A stretch of DNA of 64,000 nucleotides, from assembly GCA_019694755.1 (NCBI GenBank), contig JAIBBI010000001.1, forward strand, positions 1-64,000, written 5' to 3'. A program made the translations under genes and the position numbers. Positions 15,234-24,268 of the stretch are shown in pieces. Numbering within the stretch: the stretch's first letter is position 1; every line of letters begins with the position of its first letter. The notes beneath the pieces are model-generated. The model was given only the letters and a program-made list of their open reading frames with translations, ran no database searches and was not told the DNA's origin. The stretch is from Gemmataceae bacterium. GTDB lineage: Bacteria > Planctomycetota > Planctomycetia > Gemmatales > Gemmataceae.

Positions 15234-18200
15234 ATGTCACTCCGCACACGTCGTGGTTCGCTCGCCTCCCGGAATCTCCGCTCGAAACTGTTCGTCCGCG
15301 CGCTGGAAGACCGGTCGGTCCCGGCGGCATTCGTGGTCAATGCGAGTACCGACACCAACACCGCAGACCCGATGGACCCGCTCAAGGGCGACTTGCGCTA
15401 CTGCATCGACCAGGCCAACCTCAACCCCGGCCCGGACACGATTACGTTCGACGCGAGCGTGACCTCGATCGCGATGACCAACGGAACCGTTCTTACAATT
15501 ACCGATGACCTGAAGATCACGGGCAGCGGGTCGGGGATCCTTACGCTCGACGCTCTGAACGCAACTCGTCACTTCTTGATCGACAACGCGGCTGCCGGCC
15601 CCATTCATGTCGACATTTCCGGGATGAAGCTCATCAACGGCCGAAAGACCGGCACCCTGACCACCGACCGTGGTGGATCGATCTTCATCAACGACGAGTC
15701 GGTCACTCTGAATGACATGGTGCTCCAGAACAACACAGCCGACGGCCGAGGCGGCGCACTCAACATACAGGCCGCGCCTGGCACGCTCCTCGTGACAAAC
15801 TCCAAGTTTATCAACAATTCGGCGGCCTTGGCAGGCGGTGCGATTAACCTGCCGGCCGGTTCACTGACAGTTGAGAACTGCACGATCAGCGGCAATACGG
15901 CTCAGGGTCGAGCGGGCGGCATCTACAACACCGGCGGACTTCTCGTCGTCCGGTCGTCCAGTTTCGACGCCAGTGCGGGTTCCGGAAACCGCTCCAACAC
16001 GAGTTCCGGCGGAGCAATTAATGCGATCGGCGGATCGACCACAATCATCGACACCACGATCTCCGGCAGCACTGCCGCGACCCGTGGTGGCGGTCTCTAC
16101 ACCAGCAATACCAACCTGCTCGTTGACCGCTGCCTGTTCCAGAGCAACACGTCGCTCAGCGCATCTGGTGCGTCCGGCGGTGGCGCGTGTATTGCGCCAT
16201 TTCTCAATGTCGTCAACACGACCATTCGTAACAGCACATTTACCGGCAACACGGCATTGACCGGTGGAGGTCTCCAGTTCTATCTCGCTTATGGCATTCA
16301 GCGACTTTCCAATTGCACCATCGTCGGCAACACGGCGACAAGTACCGCTGCGGGAGCCGGCGGCGGCGGTCTCGCGCGGATAGCGTTCGGCACCGGCGCG
16401 CTGTTCATGGACAGCAACATCATCGCCAACAATACCAACACAGTCGCTCCGGATTTTCAGGGCGGCGGCGCAGTGGCCGGCTCCAATTTTGCCAACAACA
16501 ACTTCATCAAGGCTTCCACCGGGCAGGGCATTCTGACCGGCACAGGAAACGTCACCTCCACGGACCCGGACCTTGGGCCGCTCGCCAACAACGGCGGGGC
16601 GACCCTGTCCTTCAAGCCGAACCCGACCAGCCCCGTCATTAACGCGGGACTCAACCCGTTCGATGCTTCCGGGAAGGATCAGACGGGCAACACCCGGACG
16701 TTCGGTAATGCAGACGTCGGTGCCGTTGAGGTCATTACGGCAGGCACGCCGACAGCGTCGGCGACACTCGCCGGCATCTACTCCACCGGTGGCACGAACT
16801 ACTCCTTCTCTGTCCTGTACCAGGGGACGGCCAACATCGACGCTTCGACGCTCGGCAACACGGACATTCGCGTGACCGGGCCGAACGGCTTTAACCAGCT
16901 TGCCACTCTCCGGTCGGTTACTGGGTCGGGTGCAACGGTGACAGCTACCTATCAGGTAACGGCCCCTGGTGGCACGTGGGACGGAAGTGACGTTGGCCAG
17001 TACTCCGTCGCGGTCGAAGCGAGCCAGGTCGCCGACGTTGGTGCGGTCTTCGTCCCTGCGGGTTCGCTCGGTAATTTTGCGGTCGACGTCGGGCGGACCT
17101 TCGTCGTTACGAGTGGCGCGGATTCCGGTGCGGGCACACTTCGGCAAGCCGTACTGGACGCGGCCACGACGCTCGCACTCGACACGATCACTTTCGATCC
17201 CCTGCTGAACGGGACGACGATCACAGTCACCACGCCGATCGCTGTCAATAATCCGGTGTCCATCAACGGCCCGGGTGCCGACCTCCTGGCCATCAGCGGC
17301 GGGGGCACCAGCCGGATATTTACAGTCAACGGGCCGTTCAAAGTCGTTGCCAACTTCAACGATCTGAAACTGATGAATGGTCGATCGACCGGCGGCGCGG
17401 CGACGGACCGCGGTGCGGCGATTCAGATCGGCGAGGAAATCGTCAATGTGAATAACGTCATCTTCCAGGGCAATACCGTCTCGGGCACTCGCGGTGGTGC
17501 GATCGCGATTCAGGGGCAGAATACAAGCGTTGGCATCCTCAACGTGTCCAATTCGACTCTTACCGGCAACTCGGCGAATACGGCCGGAGGAGCGATGTTC
17601 ATCACCAATGGTCAGGTGACGATCACCGATTCGACTCTTTCCGGCAACACGAGCGCAGGCGCGGGCGGAGCGATTTCGTTCTACGCCCCTTCCAACACCG
17701 GAGCGTTTCTGACAATTGATCGATCGACGTTGAGCGCAAACACGGCCGGCACGGGCGGCGCGATTGCCGACCAGTCGGCTACATCCACGACGGTCACGAC
17801 CAACGTCTCGGCCGTTGCTCTCAACATCCGCAACAGCACGATCTCCGGAAACACGGCCACGGCCGTCAACGGCGGTGGCGGTGTCATTCTGACCGCATTC
17901 GGCCACACGATGCGAATTCAGAACAGCACTCTCGCCTTCAATACCGCTTCCAACGCGACAGGCTCCGGTGGCGGATTGCACTGGTTCAGTTCGAATTCCT
18001 CGACGACGCCGGGCACGGTAACGATCGACTCGTCCGTCATTTCCAAAAACGTCGCGACGAATGGCCCTGAAATTCGCACCACGGCCGGATCGCTCACGGC
18101 CAACAACTCAAACATCTTCGACACCACCGGCCAGACAATTACGGAAAACAGCCCGGTTGTCGGCGATCCGTTGCTGGCGCCGCTCGCCGACAATGGCGGC

Positions 18201-20336
18201 AAGACCAAGACGCATGCATTCCTGGCCGGCAGCCCGCTCCTGGACGCCGGGGCCAACCCCTTGGGCCTGACAGTGGACCAGCGCGGATTGCCACGCGTCA
18301 GTGGCGGCCTGATCGACGTGGGTGCGTTCGAGTTGTCGCCGCCCGTCGTGGTCCTGCCGACTAATGTCACGACGACTGGCGGCTCAACTGGGACATTCTC
18401 GGTGCAGTTCTTCAGCGCGGATGGCATCGACGCAACGACCATCGATGCCGGCGACTTTACCGTTACGACTCCGGGCCTGACCACTTTGCCGGTCACTCTC
18501 GTCAGCGTTACGCCGGCCGGCAATGGTAATTTCCGAACAGCGACCTTCACTTTCACCGCCCCGGGCGGGACATGGGACGCTTCCGACACCGGCGATTACA
18601 CAGTCGCCTTCACCGGCTCCGTCTCCACGACGCTCGCCGCCGCCCTTCCGACCGGAGCTTCGGGCACGCTGAAGGCGGCATTCGGCCAGACGCTGACGGT
18701 GACCGACCTTGGCGATTCGGGCCCCGGCACCTTGCGCGACTTGCTCGCAACTGCGGCCAGCCACAGCCCGGCAGTCGACACGATTAGCTTCGGCGTTACC
18801 GGCACGATTACCCTGACGGGTGGCGAGTTGCTGATCACACGCTCGGTGGTCATCAACGGGCCGGGCGCGGGATCGGTCACCATCAACGGTAACGGCTTGG
18901 GCCGGGTCTTCAACATCGATGACAGCGACAGCTCGTCGGTGCTTCTGGTCACCATCAAGGGTGTGACGATCTCCGGCGGAAGTTCGACGGCTGACGGCGG
19001 TGGAATTTTCGTGCAAAATGAAAACCTGACGCTCGACAGCGTGGTCGTCTCGGGCAACTTTTCAGATACGGAAGGCGGCGGCGTCGCACTGGGCACGAGT
19101 GGCGTGCTCACGCTCCGCAATTCCACGCTTTCCGGCAATACGGCCAAGAGCATGGGTGGCGGTGTGTACTTCCTGAACAACGGCGACCTCACGGTCGAGG
19201 GCAGTACTGTTGTCGGCAATGTCTCCGGCAGACAGGGTGGCGGCCTCTACTTCTTCGGCACAGCCGCCGACGGCACCCTGAATATCCGCAATTCGACGAT
19301 TTCCGGCAACAAATCTGCGTGGGACGGCGGTGGCGTCATCGCCCGGTCGTTCACCGGCAACCTGCTGATCGAGAACAGCACGATCGCGTATAACACCGCG
19401 TCCAGCGGCCGGGGTGGCGGCGTAACGACTTTCAACACCGGAACCGCGGGCACGGTTACTCTGCTCAGTTCCATTGTTTCGAACAATGTCAATTCGTTCG
19501 CGCCTGAACTGGGCGCGCCTGCGAAGATCAATTTCAGCCTGATCGGCAACTCAACTGGACTCGCCTTTAATACCGGCGGTTCCAACCGGCTCGATGTTGA
19601 TCCGCTGCTGCTCCCGCTCGCCAACAACGGCGGCACGACGCAGACGCACCGGCTGCCGGCCAACAGCCCGGCCGTCAACTTCGGTTCCAACACAGGTGGC
19701 CTGACGACTGACCAGCGCGGCGGCCCCCGCACCGTCGGCATCACCGATATCGGGGCTTACGAGACCAACCCGGTTTCCGTGACCTCGGTTGTGATCAACA
19801 ACGGGGCGACTCAGCGGTCCCGCGTGACCACCCTGCGGGTCAACCTCAGCACCGCCACCACGTTCGCAAACCTCTCCAACGCGTTTACGTTGACCCGCGT
19901 CAGCGACAGTGCGACTGTGACGCTGAATGCCGTGCTCGACGGATCGGGCACTTTCGTAACACTCACCTTCACCGGTGGGGCTGTCGATGGGGCCCCGGGG
20001 AACCTGTCACTTCAGGACGGCCGGTACACGCTGACGATGCTCGGCGCTGAAGTGACCAACGTCGATGGCTTTGACGGGAACGGCGACGGCATTGCCGGCG
20101 GCGACTTCACGTTCGGCTCGACACCCTATGTGAGCGGAGCCCAGCCTGCGACTGGCATCTTCCGCCTGTTCGGCGACGCGTCGGGCAACGGGAAGGTCGA
20201 ATCCGACGACTTCCTTGCGTTCCGTCTGGCGTTCCTGTCGAGCAGCGACACGTTCGATTTCAACGGCAACGGTTCAGTCGACAGCTCGACCGACCTTCTC
20301 CAGTTCCGTCTCAATTTCCTGAAGCAGATCCTGTGA
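15234..20336 (+). CDS. giant three-module beta-helix surface protein
   Basis: 1700 residues. The N-terminus is basic and carries VRALEDRSVPA (LEDR at 24-27) with no hydrophobic signal core. Three right-handed parallel beta-helix modules follow (about 32-500, 615-1030, 1148-1510). Each begins with a CSLREA-like strip (GDLRYCIDQAN, GAGTLRQAVLDAA, GPGTLRDLLATAA), contains many NSTISGNTA-type coils and ends in a choice-of-anchor-Q-like block (PLANNGG...TDQRG). Beta-sandwich linkers (about 505-610, 1036-1140; VTAPGGTWDGSD) separate the modules. The end has an Ig-like domain (about 1515-1625) and a double EF-hand/dockerin-like unit (1644-1700; DASGNGKVESDDF, DFNGNGSVD). Probably a cell-surface or matrix protein. 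It shares architecture and nearly the same C-terminus with 37338-44102. Confidence 0.85.
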   Translation: MSLRTRRGSLASRNLRSKLFVRALEDRSVPAAFVVNASTDTNTADPMDPLKGDLRYCIDQANLNPGPDTITFDASVTSIAMTNGTVLTITDDLKITGSGSGILTLDALNATRHFLIDNAAAGPIHVDISGMKLINGRKTGTLTTDRGGSIFINDESVTLNDMVLQNNTADGRGGALNIQAAPGTLLVTNSKFINNSAALAGGAINLPAGSLTVENCTISGNTAQGRAGGIYNTGGLLVVRSSSFDASAGSGNRSNTSSGGAINAIGGSTTIIDTTISGSTAATRGGGLYTSNTNLLVDRCLFQSNTSLSASGASGGGACIAPFLNVVNTTIRNSTFTGNTALTGGGLQFYLAYGIQRLSNCTIVGNTATSTAAGAGGGGLARIAFGTGALFMDSNIIANNTNTVAPDFQGGGAVAGSNFANNNFIKASTGQGILTGTGNVTSTDPDLGPLANNGGATLSFKPNPTSPVINAGLNPFDASGKDQTGNTRTFGNADVGAVEVITAGTPTASATLAGIYSTGGTNYSFSVLYQGTANIDASTLGNTDIRVTGPNGFNQLATLRSVTGSGATVTATYQVTAPGGTWDGSDVGQYSVAVEASQVADVGAVFVPAGSLGNFAVDVGRTFVVTSGADSGAGTLRQAVLDAATTLALDTITFDPLLNGTTITVTTPIAVNNPVSINGPGADLLAISGGGTSRIFTVNGPFKVVANFNDLKLMNGRSTGGAATDRGAAIQIGEEIVNVNNVIFQGNTVSGTRGGAIAIQGQNTSVGILNVSNSTLTGNSANTAGGAMFITNGQVTITDSTLSGNTSAGAGGAISFYAPSNTGAFLTIDRSTLSANTAGTGGAIADQSATSTTVTTNVSAVALNIRNSTISGNTATAVNGGGGVILTAFGHTMRIQNSTLAFNTASNATGSGGGLHWFSSNSSTTPGTVTIDSSVISKNVATNGPEIRTTAGSLTANNSNIFDTTGQTITENSPVVGDPLLAPLADNGGKTKTHAFLAGSPLLDAGANPLGLTVDQRGLPRVSGGLIDVGAFELSPPVVVLPTNVTTTGGSTGTFSVQFFSADGIDATTIDAGDFTVTTPGLTTLPVTLVSVTPAGNGNFRTATFTFTAPGGTWDASDTGDYTVAFTGSVSTTLAAALPTGASGTLKAAFGQTLTVTDLGDSGPGTLRDLLATAASHSPAVDTISFGVTGTITLTGGELLITRSVVINGPGAGSVTINGNGLGRVFNIDDSDSSSVLLVTIKGVTISGGSSTADGGGIFVQNENLTLDSVVVSGNFSDTEGGGVALGTSGVLTLRNSTLSGNTAKSMGGGVYFLNNGDLTVEGSTVVGNVSGRQGGGLYFFGTAADGTLNIRNSTISGNKSAWDGGGVIARSFTGNLLIENSTIAYNTASSGRGGGVTTFNTGTAGTVTLLSSIVSNNVNSFAPELGAPAKINFSLIGNSTGLAFNTGGSNRLDVDPLLLPLANNGGTTQTHRLPANSPAVNFGSNTGGLTTDQRGGPRTVGITDIGAYETNPVSVTSVVINNGATQRSRVTTLRVNLSTATTFANLSNAFTLTRVSDSATVTLNAVLDGSGTFVTLTFTGGAVDGAPGNLSLQDGRYTLTMLGAEVTNVDGFDGNGDGIAGGDFTFGSTPYVSGAQPATGIFRLFGDASGNGKVESDDFLAFRLAFLSSSDTFDFNGNGSVDSSTDLLQFRLNFLKQIL

Positions 20337-20364
20337 CGGATCGCGAAACCACTGACAACAGAAG

Positions 20365-20396
20365 GAGCGGGGCCGGACCGGCCCCGCTCGTTTTTT
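20365..20396 (+). terminator. Rho-independent terminator of the 1700-aa protein gene
   Basis: An 11-bp perfect stem (GAGCGGGGCCG / CGGCCCCGCTC) with a 3-base loop GAC, then G and six T residues at 20391-20396. It starts 28 bases after the stop. The opposite strand has no T-run after the stem, so it acts on the plus strand. Confidence 0.92.
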
Positions 20397-20408
20397 GCCA
20401 CATCATCG

Positions 20409-23342
20409 CTACTCCGCGCGATCCAGCAACTTGTGATAAAGGGAGATGACATCCCTGCCCGGGCCTGCCGGAATCTGCAACGCCTCGGCAAACGAGCGAC
20501 GAGCCACGCGTGTGTCGCCGGCTTGGAGTGCCAGTAAACCGCGCCAGGCCAGCATTTCAAACTGTTGGGCCGATGCGTTGGCAGCAGTAGCGGCTGCCTC
20601 GACGCTCCGCGTCCAGATTGGCGAAACGAACCCGCGGGTGATGACCGGTTGCCCGACCGGATCGAGGCCGATGGCCAGGCTGGCGACGGCGATGGTGGCG
20701 AACTTCCGCGACTCCTGCTCATCGGCGCGCGAAAGTTCGTTGACCGCGGCGATCTCGTCGGCCGCCCGGGCGTCGTCGCCGCAGGCGGCCGCCGCGTACA
20801 GTTGCAACCGGCGAACGACCGGGCGCTTTTCCGGATCGACCGCCGTGATCGGCTCGAATGCCTGCGAACGGAGAATCTTCCTCGCCTCCTCCGCCTGACC
20901 GACCTGCAGCATGAGGTCAAGTGCCACAAGCGGATCAAGTTCTTTGGCGGTGTCCGCTGCGCCTGCCGCCTTCTGCATCTCTGCCAGCGCCAGTCCCGGC
21001 AACTCGAGACGAATGGCAATGTAGACACGGTTCATGAGCGGCTGATTGGCGGCCCGTCGGTCGTATTCGTCCCTTCGAGCATTGACTTCCTTGTCGAGCT
21101 GTTCGAGTTGTTTGGTCGCTTGCTTCCAGCTTTCCGCGTTGAATTTCGATGCAACCTCGGGCAGTTGCATCAGGCGCATCGCGTCTTTGACCTGATCGAG
21201 CCCGAGGTCGCGGTGGTTGCGGGACAAGTGCCAGCCGGCCGCCAACTCGGCCAACGCAAAAGCCAGAGGGGCTTCATCGCGACCCCAGGCGACGCCTACA
21301 GGCAATCGGGCCCGTGCCTGATTGATGGCCGAGATGAACTGCAAGGACGAAAGGGACTCTAATCCGGCGAACTTCTGCAAGGCGAGCGCAAGTCGGTAAC
21401 TCGACTCTGCTTCATCGGGCCGTTCGGAGCGGGCCTGGCGAGCCCGGCGGACCGCGAGGACACCGGCCGCGAGCCGATCACCCGGGGGAGTCGACCGGGG
21501 CGACGCCAGCACGCTGATCGGGAATCGGAGCAGGGTTGGAGCCTGCCCGGCAGAGGCGGCCATGCCTGCGAGTTGCGCGACCTGTAGGCCGGTCGTGAGA
21601 CGCGTTTCGACGGCCGACGCATAGTCGATCCATGTGCCGGACTCATCGAGTTCGGGCAGGCGAATCGGCGGCCCGGACTCGTACTTTTCCCATTCCGTCG
21701 GCACCTTCAGATCTTCGAGGGGCAACGGCGCGAGGGGACGGGCTGCCTGAGGCGCAAATGCCAGTGCGAGCGGATCAATTGCTGCCGATCCGGGCTTGGC
21801 ACGGAATGCGGTTGCCCGTCCGGCAACGGCCACGAGCGGAAAAGTCTCCGGCGACAGGAACAGGGCTCGGGCGGCAGCGCTTCCAGATCGTTCGGACCCA
21901 ACGAGGACCAGTGAATTCACGCCGGCATCCCGAAAGATCTTTTCAGTGGCTGTCGAGTCGGCCGACGATCCCTGATCGAGCGCCTGGAACGGTGACCGGG
22001 CCGCGATGAAGTCGGCGATCCGGGGCGTGTGCAACCGCCACCGCGTATCGACGTAGGTTTTCACGCCCGGTGCGAACCACGAGATGATGGCGGCAGCTTC
22101 GGGAGACGCCGCGAAACATCGCTGAGCATCGGGGACCTTGGCGAGTTCGCCGGCCACTGAAACAACCCCGGGATCGACCTCCATCCGCAGTCCGACTCGG
22201 GCAGCGCGTGTGGGATCCGACGGGCGAGGGCCCAACCAGCCGGGCCAGGCCATTGCGGCGAGGCCGAGGACGGCGAGCGAGGCTCCGGCGCGGGCGAACA
22301 ACCCGACCTGCCGACGGTTTGGCGTGTGCGGGGTCACAGCCCAAGTATCCTGAAAGTTGAGCACCATGAGCGGCGTCGCCCCGGCCGCAAAAAATGGCAC
22401 GAGTCGGGACCGCCAGATCGCGAGGCCGGCAAGCAATACCCACAGCGTCAGGCGACTCCACCGGATCTCCCGGAAACTCGCGGAAAAGGAGATGATGCCC
22501 AGTACGAGAAGTGAGTAAAAGGCCCATGCCGGCGCGTACCCGGAACGAGTCGAGTAGCTTCCGTCCAACGGGCTTGCGAAATACGGTTCGAACATCCTGT
22601 CGATCCGCGCAGCCGGGTCGAAAAACATGGGCGCAAGTTCGTCGGGGACAGTCCACGCCCGGATGTGCCAGGGATTGCAAATCGTGCCCGCCAATGCGGC
22701 GAGGATCAGAAGCAACCATCGGCCCGCCGAGCCGCGGGATTCAACAACTGACCCGACCGCCAGGGCGAACACGGCGACTGGTCCAAGGATGAACCAGGCA
22801 TCATGGTTGACCCAATGCGCATGGATCAGGAACACTCCGGTCGCACTCACCCAGACCGGCCAACTCTCGCTTCGGAGCAGCCACGCAACGAGTACGGCCA
22901 TCAGTGCGTAGGAAACCAGGGCCGGCTGAAAGAAAGGAAGTCGAGCGTTTACAGCGATCACGGCAACAGCAGCAGCTGTGGCCGGGAGCGCCAACCCCGA
23001 TCCTTTGCGACCGGCCAGCATGATCGCGAACGCGAAGACCAGTGCGATGGTTGCCCGGGTCAGAACGATCCCGGAGGCACCCGTGCGATCGAAGATGAAA
23101 AACGTGCCGAGGTCGAATCCCCAGGCGTGGTTGACCCACGTCTGGTCGGCTGTGGTGAAGCAATAGGGATCGCTTCCGAATGCGAGTTCACCCTGTGAGA
23201 TGAGTCGGCCCGTGGCGAGATGTTGCCAGACATCGGCATTGCGAACGACCGCTGAGCCGAGCAGTCCCGCGAGCAGCAATGCAGCCAGGGCGACGACTCC
23301 ATCGAGCCAGGAAGTCGCTGCGGGATCAGGGTGTTGTTCCAT
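20409..23342 (-). CDS. large polytopic membrane protein with C-terminal helical domain
   Basis: 977 residues from ATG 23342. The first ~375 residues hold about ten hydrophobic helices (first at about 14-33). After the first is an outer loop ADVWQHLATGRLI (36-48), a D-x-W-x-H-L-x-x-G pattern I associate with GT-C/PMT-like membrane proteins of unknown activity. Residues ~380-540 are a soluble alpha/beta region (CFAASPEAAAIISWFAPGVK, YVDTRWRLHTPR) and ~600-977 is Ala/Leu/Glu-rich and helical, TPR-like. It ends 12 bases from the plus-strand terminator of the convergent gene. A sugar or lipid-linked transferase role is only an inference; no exosortase motifs are seen. Confidence 0.72.
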   Translation of the reverse strand: MEQHPDPAATSWLDGVVALAALLLAGLLGSAVVRNADVWQHLATGRLISQGELAFGSDPYCFTTADQTWVNHAWGFDLGTFFIFDRTGASGIVLTRATIALVFAFAIMLAGRKGSGLALPATAAAVAVIAVNARLPFFQPALVSYALMAVLVAWLLRSESWPVWVSATGVFLIHAHWVNHDAWFILGPVAVFALAVGSVVESRGSAGRWLLLILAALAGTICNPWHIRAWTVPDELAPMFFDPAARIDRMFEPYFASPLDGSYSTRSGYAPAWAFYSLLVLGIISFSASFREIRWSRLTLWVLLAGLAIWRSRLVPFFAAGATPLMVLNFQDTWAVTPHTPNRRQVGLFARAGASLAVLGLAAMAWPGWLGPRPSDPTRAARVGLRMEVDPGVVSVAGELAKVPDAQRCFAASPEAAAIISWFAPGVKTYVDTRWRLHTPRIADFIAARSPFQALDQGSSADSTATEKIFRDAGVNSLVLVGSERSGSAAARALFLSPETFPLVAVAGRATAFRAKPGSAAIDPLALAFAPQAARPLAPLPLEDLKVPTEWEKYESGPPIRLPELDESGTWIDYASAVETRLTTGLQVAQLAGMAASAGQAPTLLRFPISVLASPRSTPPGDRLAAGVLAVRRARQARSERPDEAESSYRLALALQKFAGLESLSSLQFISAINQARARLPVGVAWGRDEAPLAFALAELAAGWHLSRNHRDLGLDQVKDAMRLMQLPEVASKFNAESWKQATKQLEQLDKEVNARRDEYDRRAANQPLMNRVYIAIRLELPGLALAEMQKAAGAADTAKELDPLVALDLMLQVGQAEEARKILRSQAFEPITAVDPEKRPVVRRLQLYAAAACGDDARAADEIAAVNELSRADEQESRKFATIAVASLAIGLDPVGQPVITRGFVSPIWTRSVEAAATAANASAQQFEMLAWRGLLALQAGDTRVARRSFAEALQIPAGPGRDVISLYHKLLDRAE

Positions 23343-23389
23343 GGCGGATCTCGGGAGCAGAAAGTTCGTCCCGGTATCCTATGCGCAAC

Positions 23390-23422
23390 AAAAAGGCCGA
23401 CGCACTCGAAGGTGCGTCGGCC
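23390..23422 (-). terminator. Rho-independent terminator of the PEP-CTERM gene
   Basis: On the minus strand an 11-bp perfect stem (GGCCGACGCAC / GTGCGTCGGCC, 23412-23422 with 23395-23405, 6-base loop) is followed by TTTTT (complement of 23390-23394). It lies 28 bases after the stop at 23450 and just upstream of the start of the 977-aa gene, so that gene should have its own promoter or rely on read-through. Confidence 0.92.
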
Positions 23423-23449
23423 GGAGTTGTTCAGGAAAATCAACCGCGA

Positions 23450-24268
23450 TTAGGCGGTAACTTTCTTGCGACGAAGCTTGCGATAGCCCATGCCCGCGAA
23501 AGCAAGGCCCGCGAGGGCCATGCTCGACGGTTCCGGAACCACCGTGACCGGCAGGCTGAAGTTGCCGCCGGCGAACACTTCGGCGTCCATCGACTGGGTG
23601 GCGACCGAGTCAGTGATCGTCCACACCTGCTGCTGGACCGCACCGCCGGAGCCCGGAGGGCCGCCGAGGGTCATACGGCTGAGGGTGAAGTTGGTCACGC
23701 CAGGAGCGGTGGCGACAATCTTGAAGGCCGCGATCGGAATCTCGGCCAGATTGTTCGCACCGTCCGTCTGGAGGCCACCAAGGCTGGTGCCAACGATGTT
23801 CCGCCAGCCGGCCGAGAACGGGTCACCCGGGAGGGCGTTGCCGTAGGCCTGGCCGGCCGTCTGGATACGCAGGTTGGAGTTGTTTTCGTTCAGCGTCGCG
23901 CCCGAAGTAGGCAGCGGAATGTACGGGTTGTCGGCCACGGCCGGGTTGAACGTGAGGCTCATGCCGAACACGGCCAACTGGTTGAGATCACCCGTCTGGC
24001 TGCTGATCGAGTTCCAGAAGTTCTGGACCGGACCGGCGTTGGTCGGGGTGGCCCGGACGGTGACCGCGACGTAGCGGACGTCACCCGGGTTCATCGTCAA
24101 GCCGCTGGTGGCCGTGGTGTTGGCCATGGACAGGCCCGACGAAATCGGCAGCGTCGGGTTCGCCGGCGGCGCGTTCAGCGTGCGGAATCCGAGGAGGATG
24201 TCCGCCCGCGCTGGGAGGGTAATGGCCAACGCAGCCATTGCCGCCAGCACAAAGTTCTTCAGTCTCAT
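23450..24268 (-). CDS. PEP-CTERM exported protein
   Basis: 272 residues from ATG 24268; GAGGAGA precedes it and a signal peptide follows at once (MRLKNFVLAAMAALAITL, cut probably after PARA). The mature part is a beta-rich, Thr/Asn/Pro-rich domain of unknown role. The C-terminus is a textbook PEP-CTERM tail: VPEPSSMALAGLAFAGMGY followed by a basic end RKLRRKK. Such tails are recognised and cut by an exosortase in the membrane, usually in bacteria that make extracellular polysaccharide. No exosortase gene lies in this window. The gene has its own terminator directly downstream and a long 5' leader. Confidence 0.9.
   Translation of the reverse strand: MRLKNFVLAAMAALAITLPARADILLGFRTLNAPPANPTLPISSGLSMANTTATSGLTMNPGDVRYVAVTVRATPTNAGPVQNFWNSISSQTGDLNQLAVFGMSLTFNPAVADNPYIPLPTSGATLNENNSNLRIQTAGQAYGNALPGDPFSAGWRNIVGTSLGGLQTDGANNLAEIPIAAFKIVATAPGVTNFTLSRMTLGGPPGSGGAVQQQVWTITDSVATQSMDAEVFAGGNFSLPVTVVPEPSSMALAGLAFAGMGYRKLRRKKVTA

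Noticed and set aside
15861-17981. 706-aa minus-strand frame inside the 1700-aa gene
   Set aside because: Antisense to repeated beta-helix coils; Arg/Gly-rich without domains, while the plus strand has clear repeats, start and terminator.
20409-23342. Exosortase for the neighbouring PEP-CTERM protein
   Set aside because: Exosortases are ~280-500 residues with conserved Cys, Arg and His in membrane helices; that pattern is not evident and the size differs.
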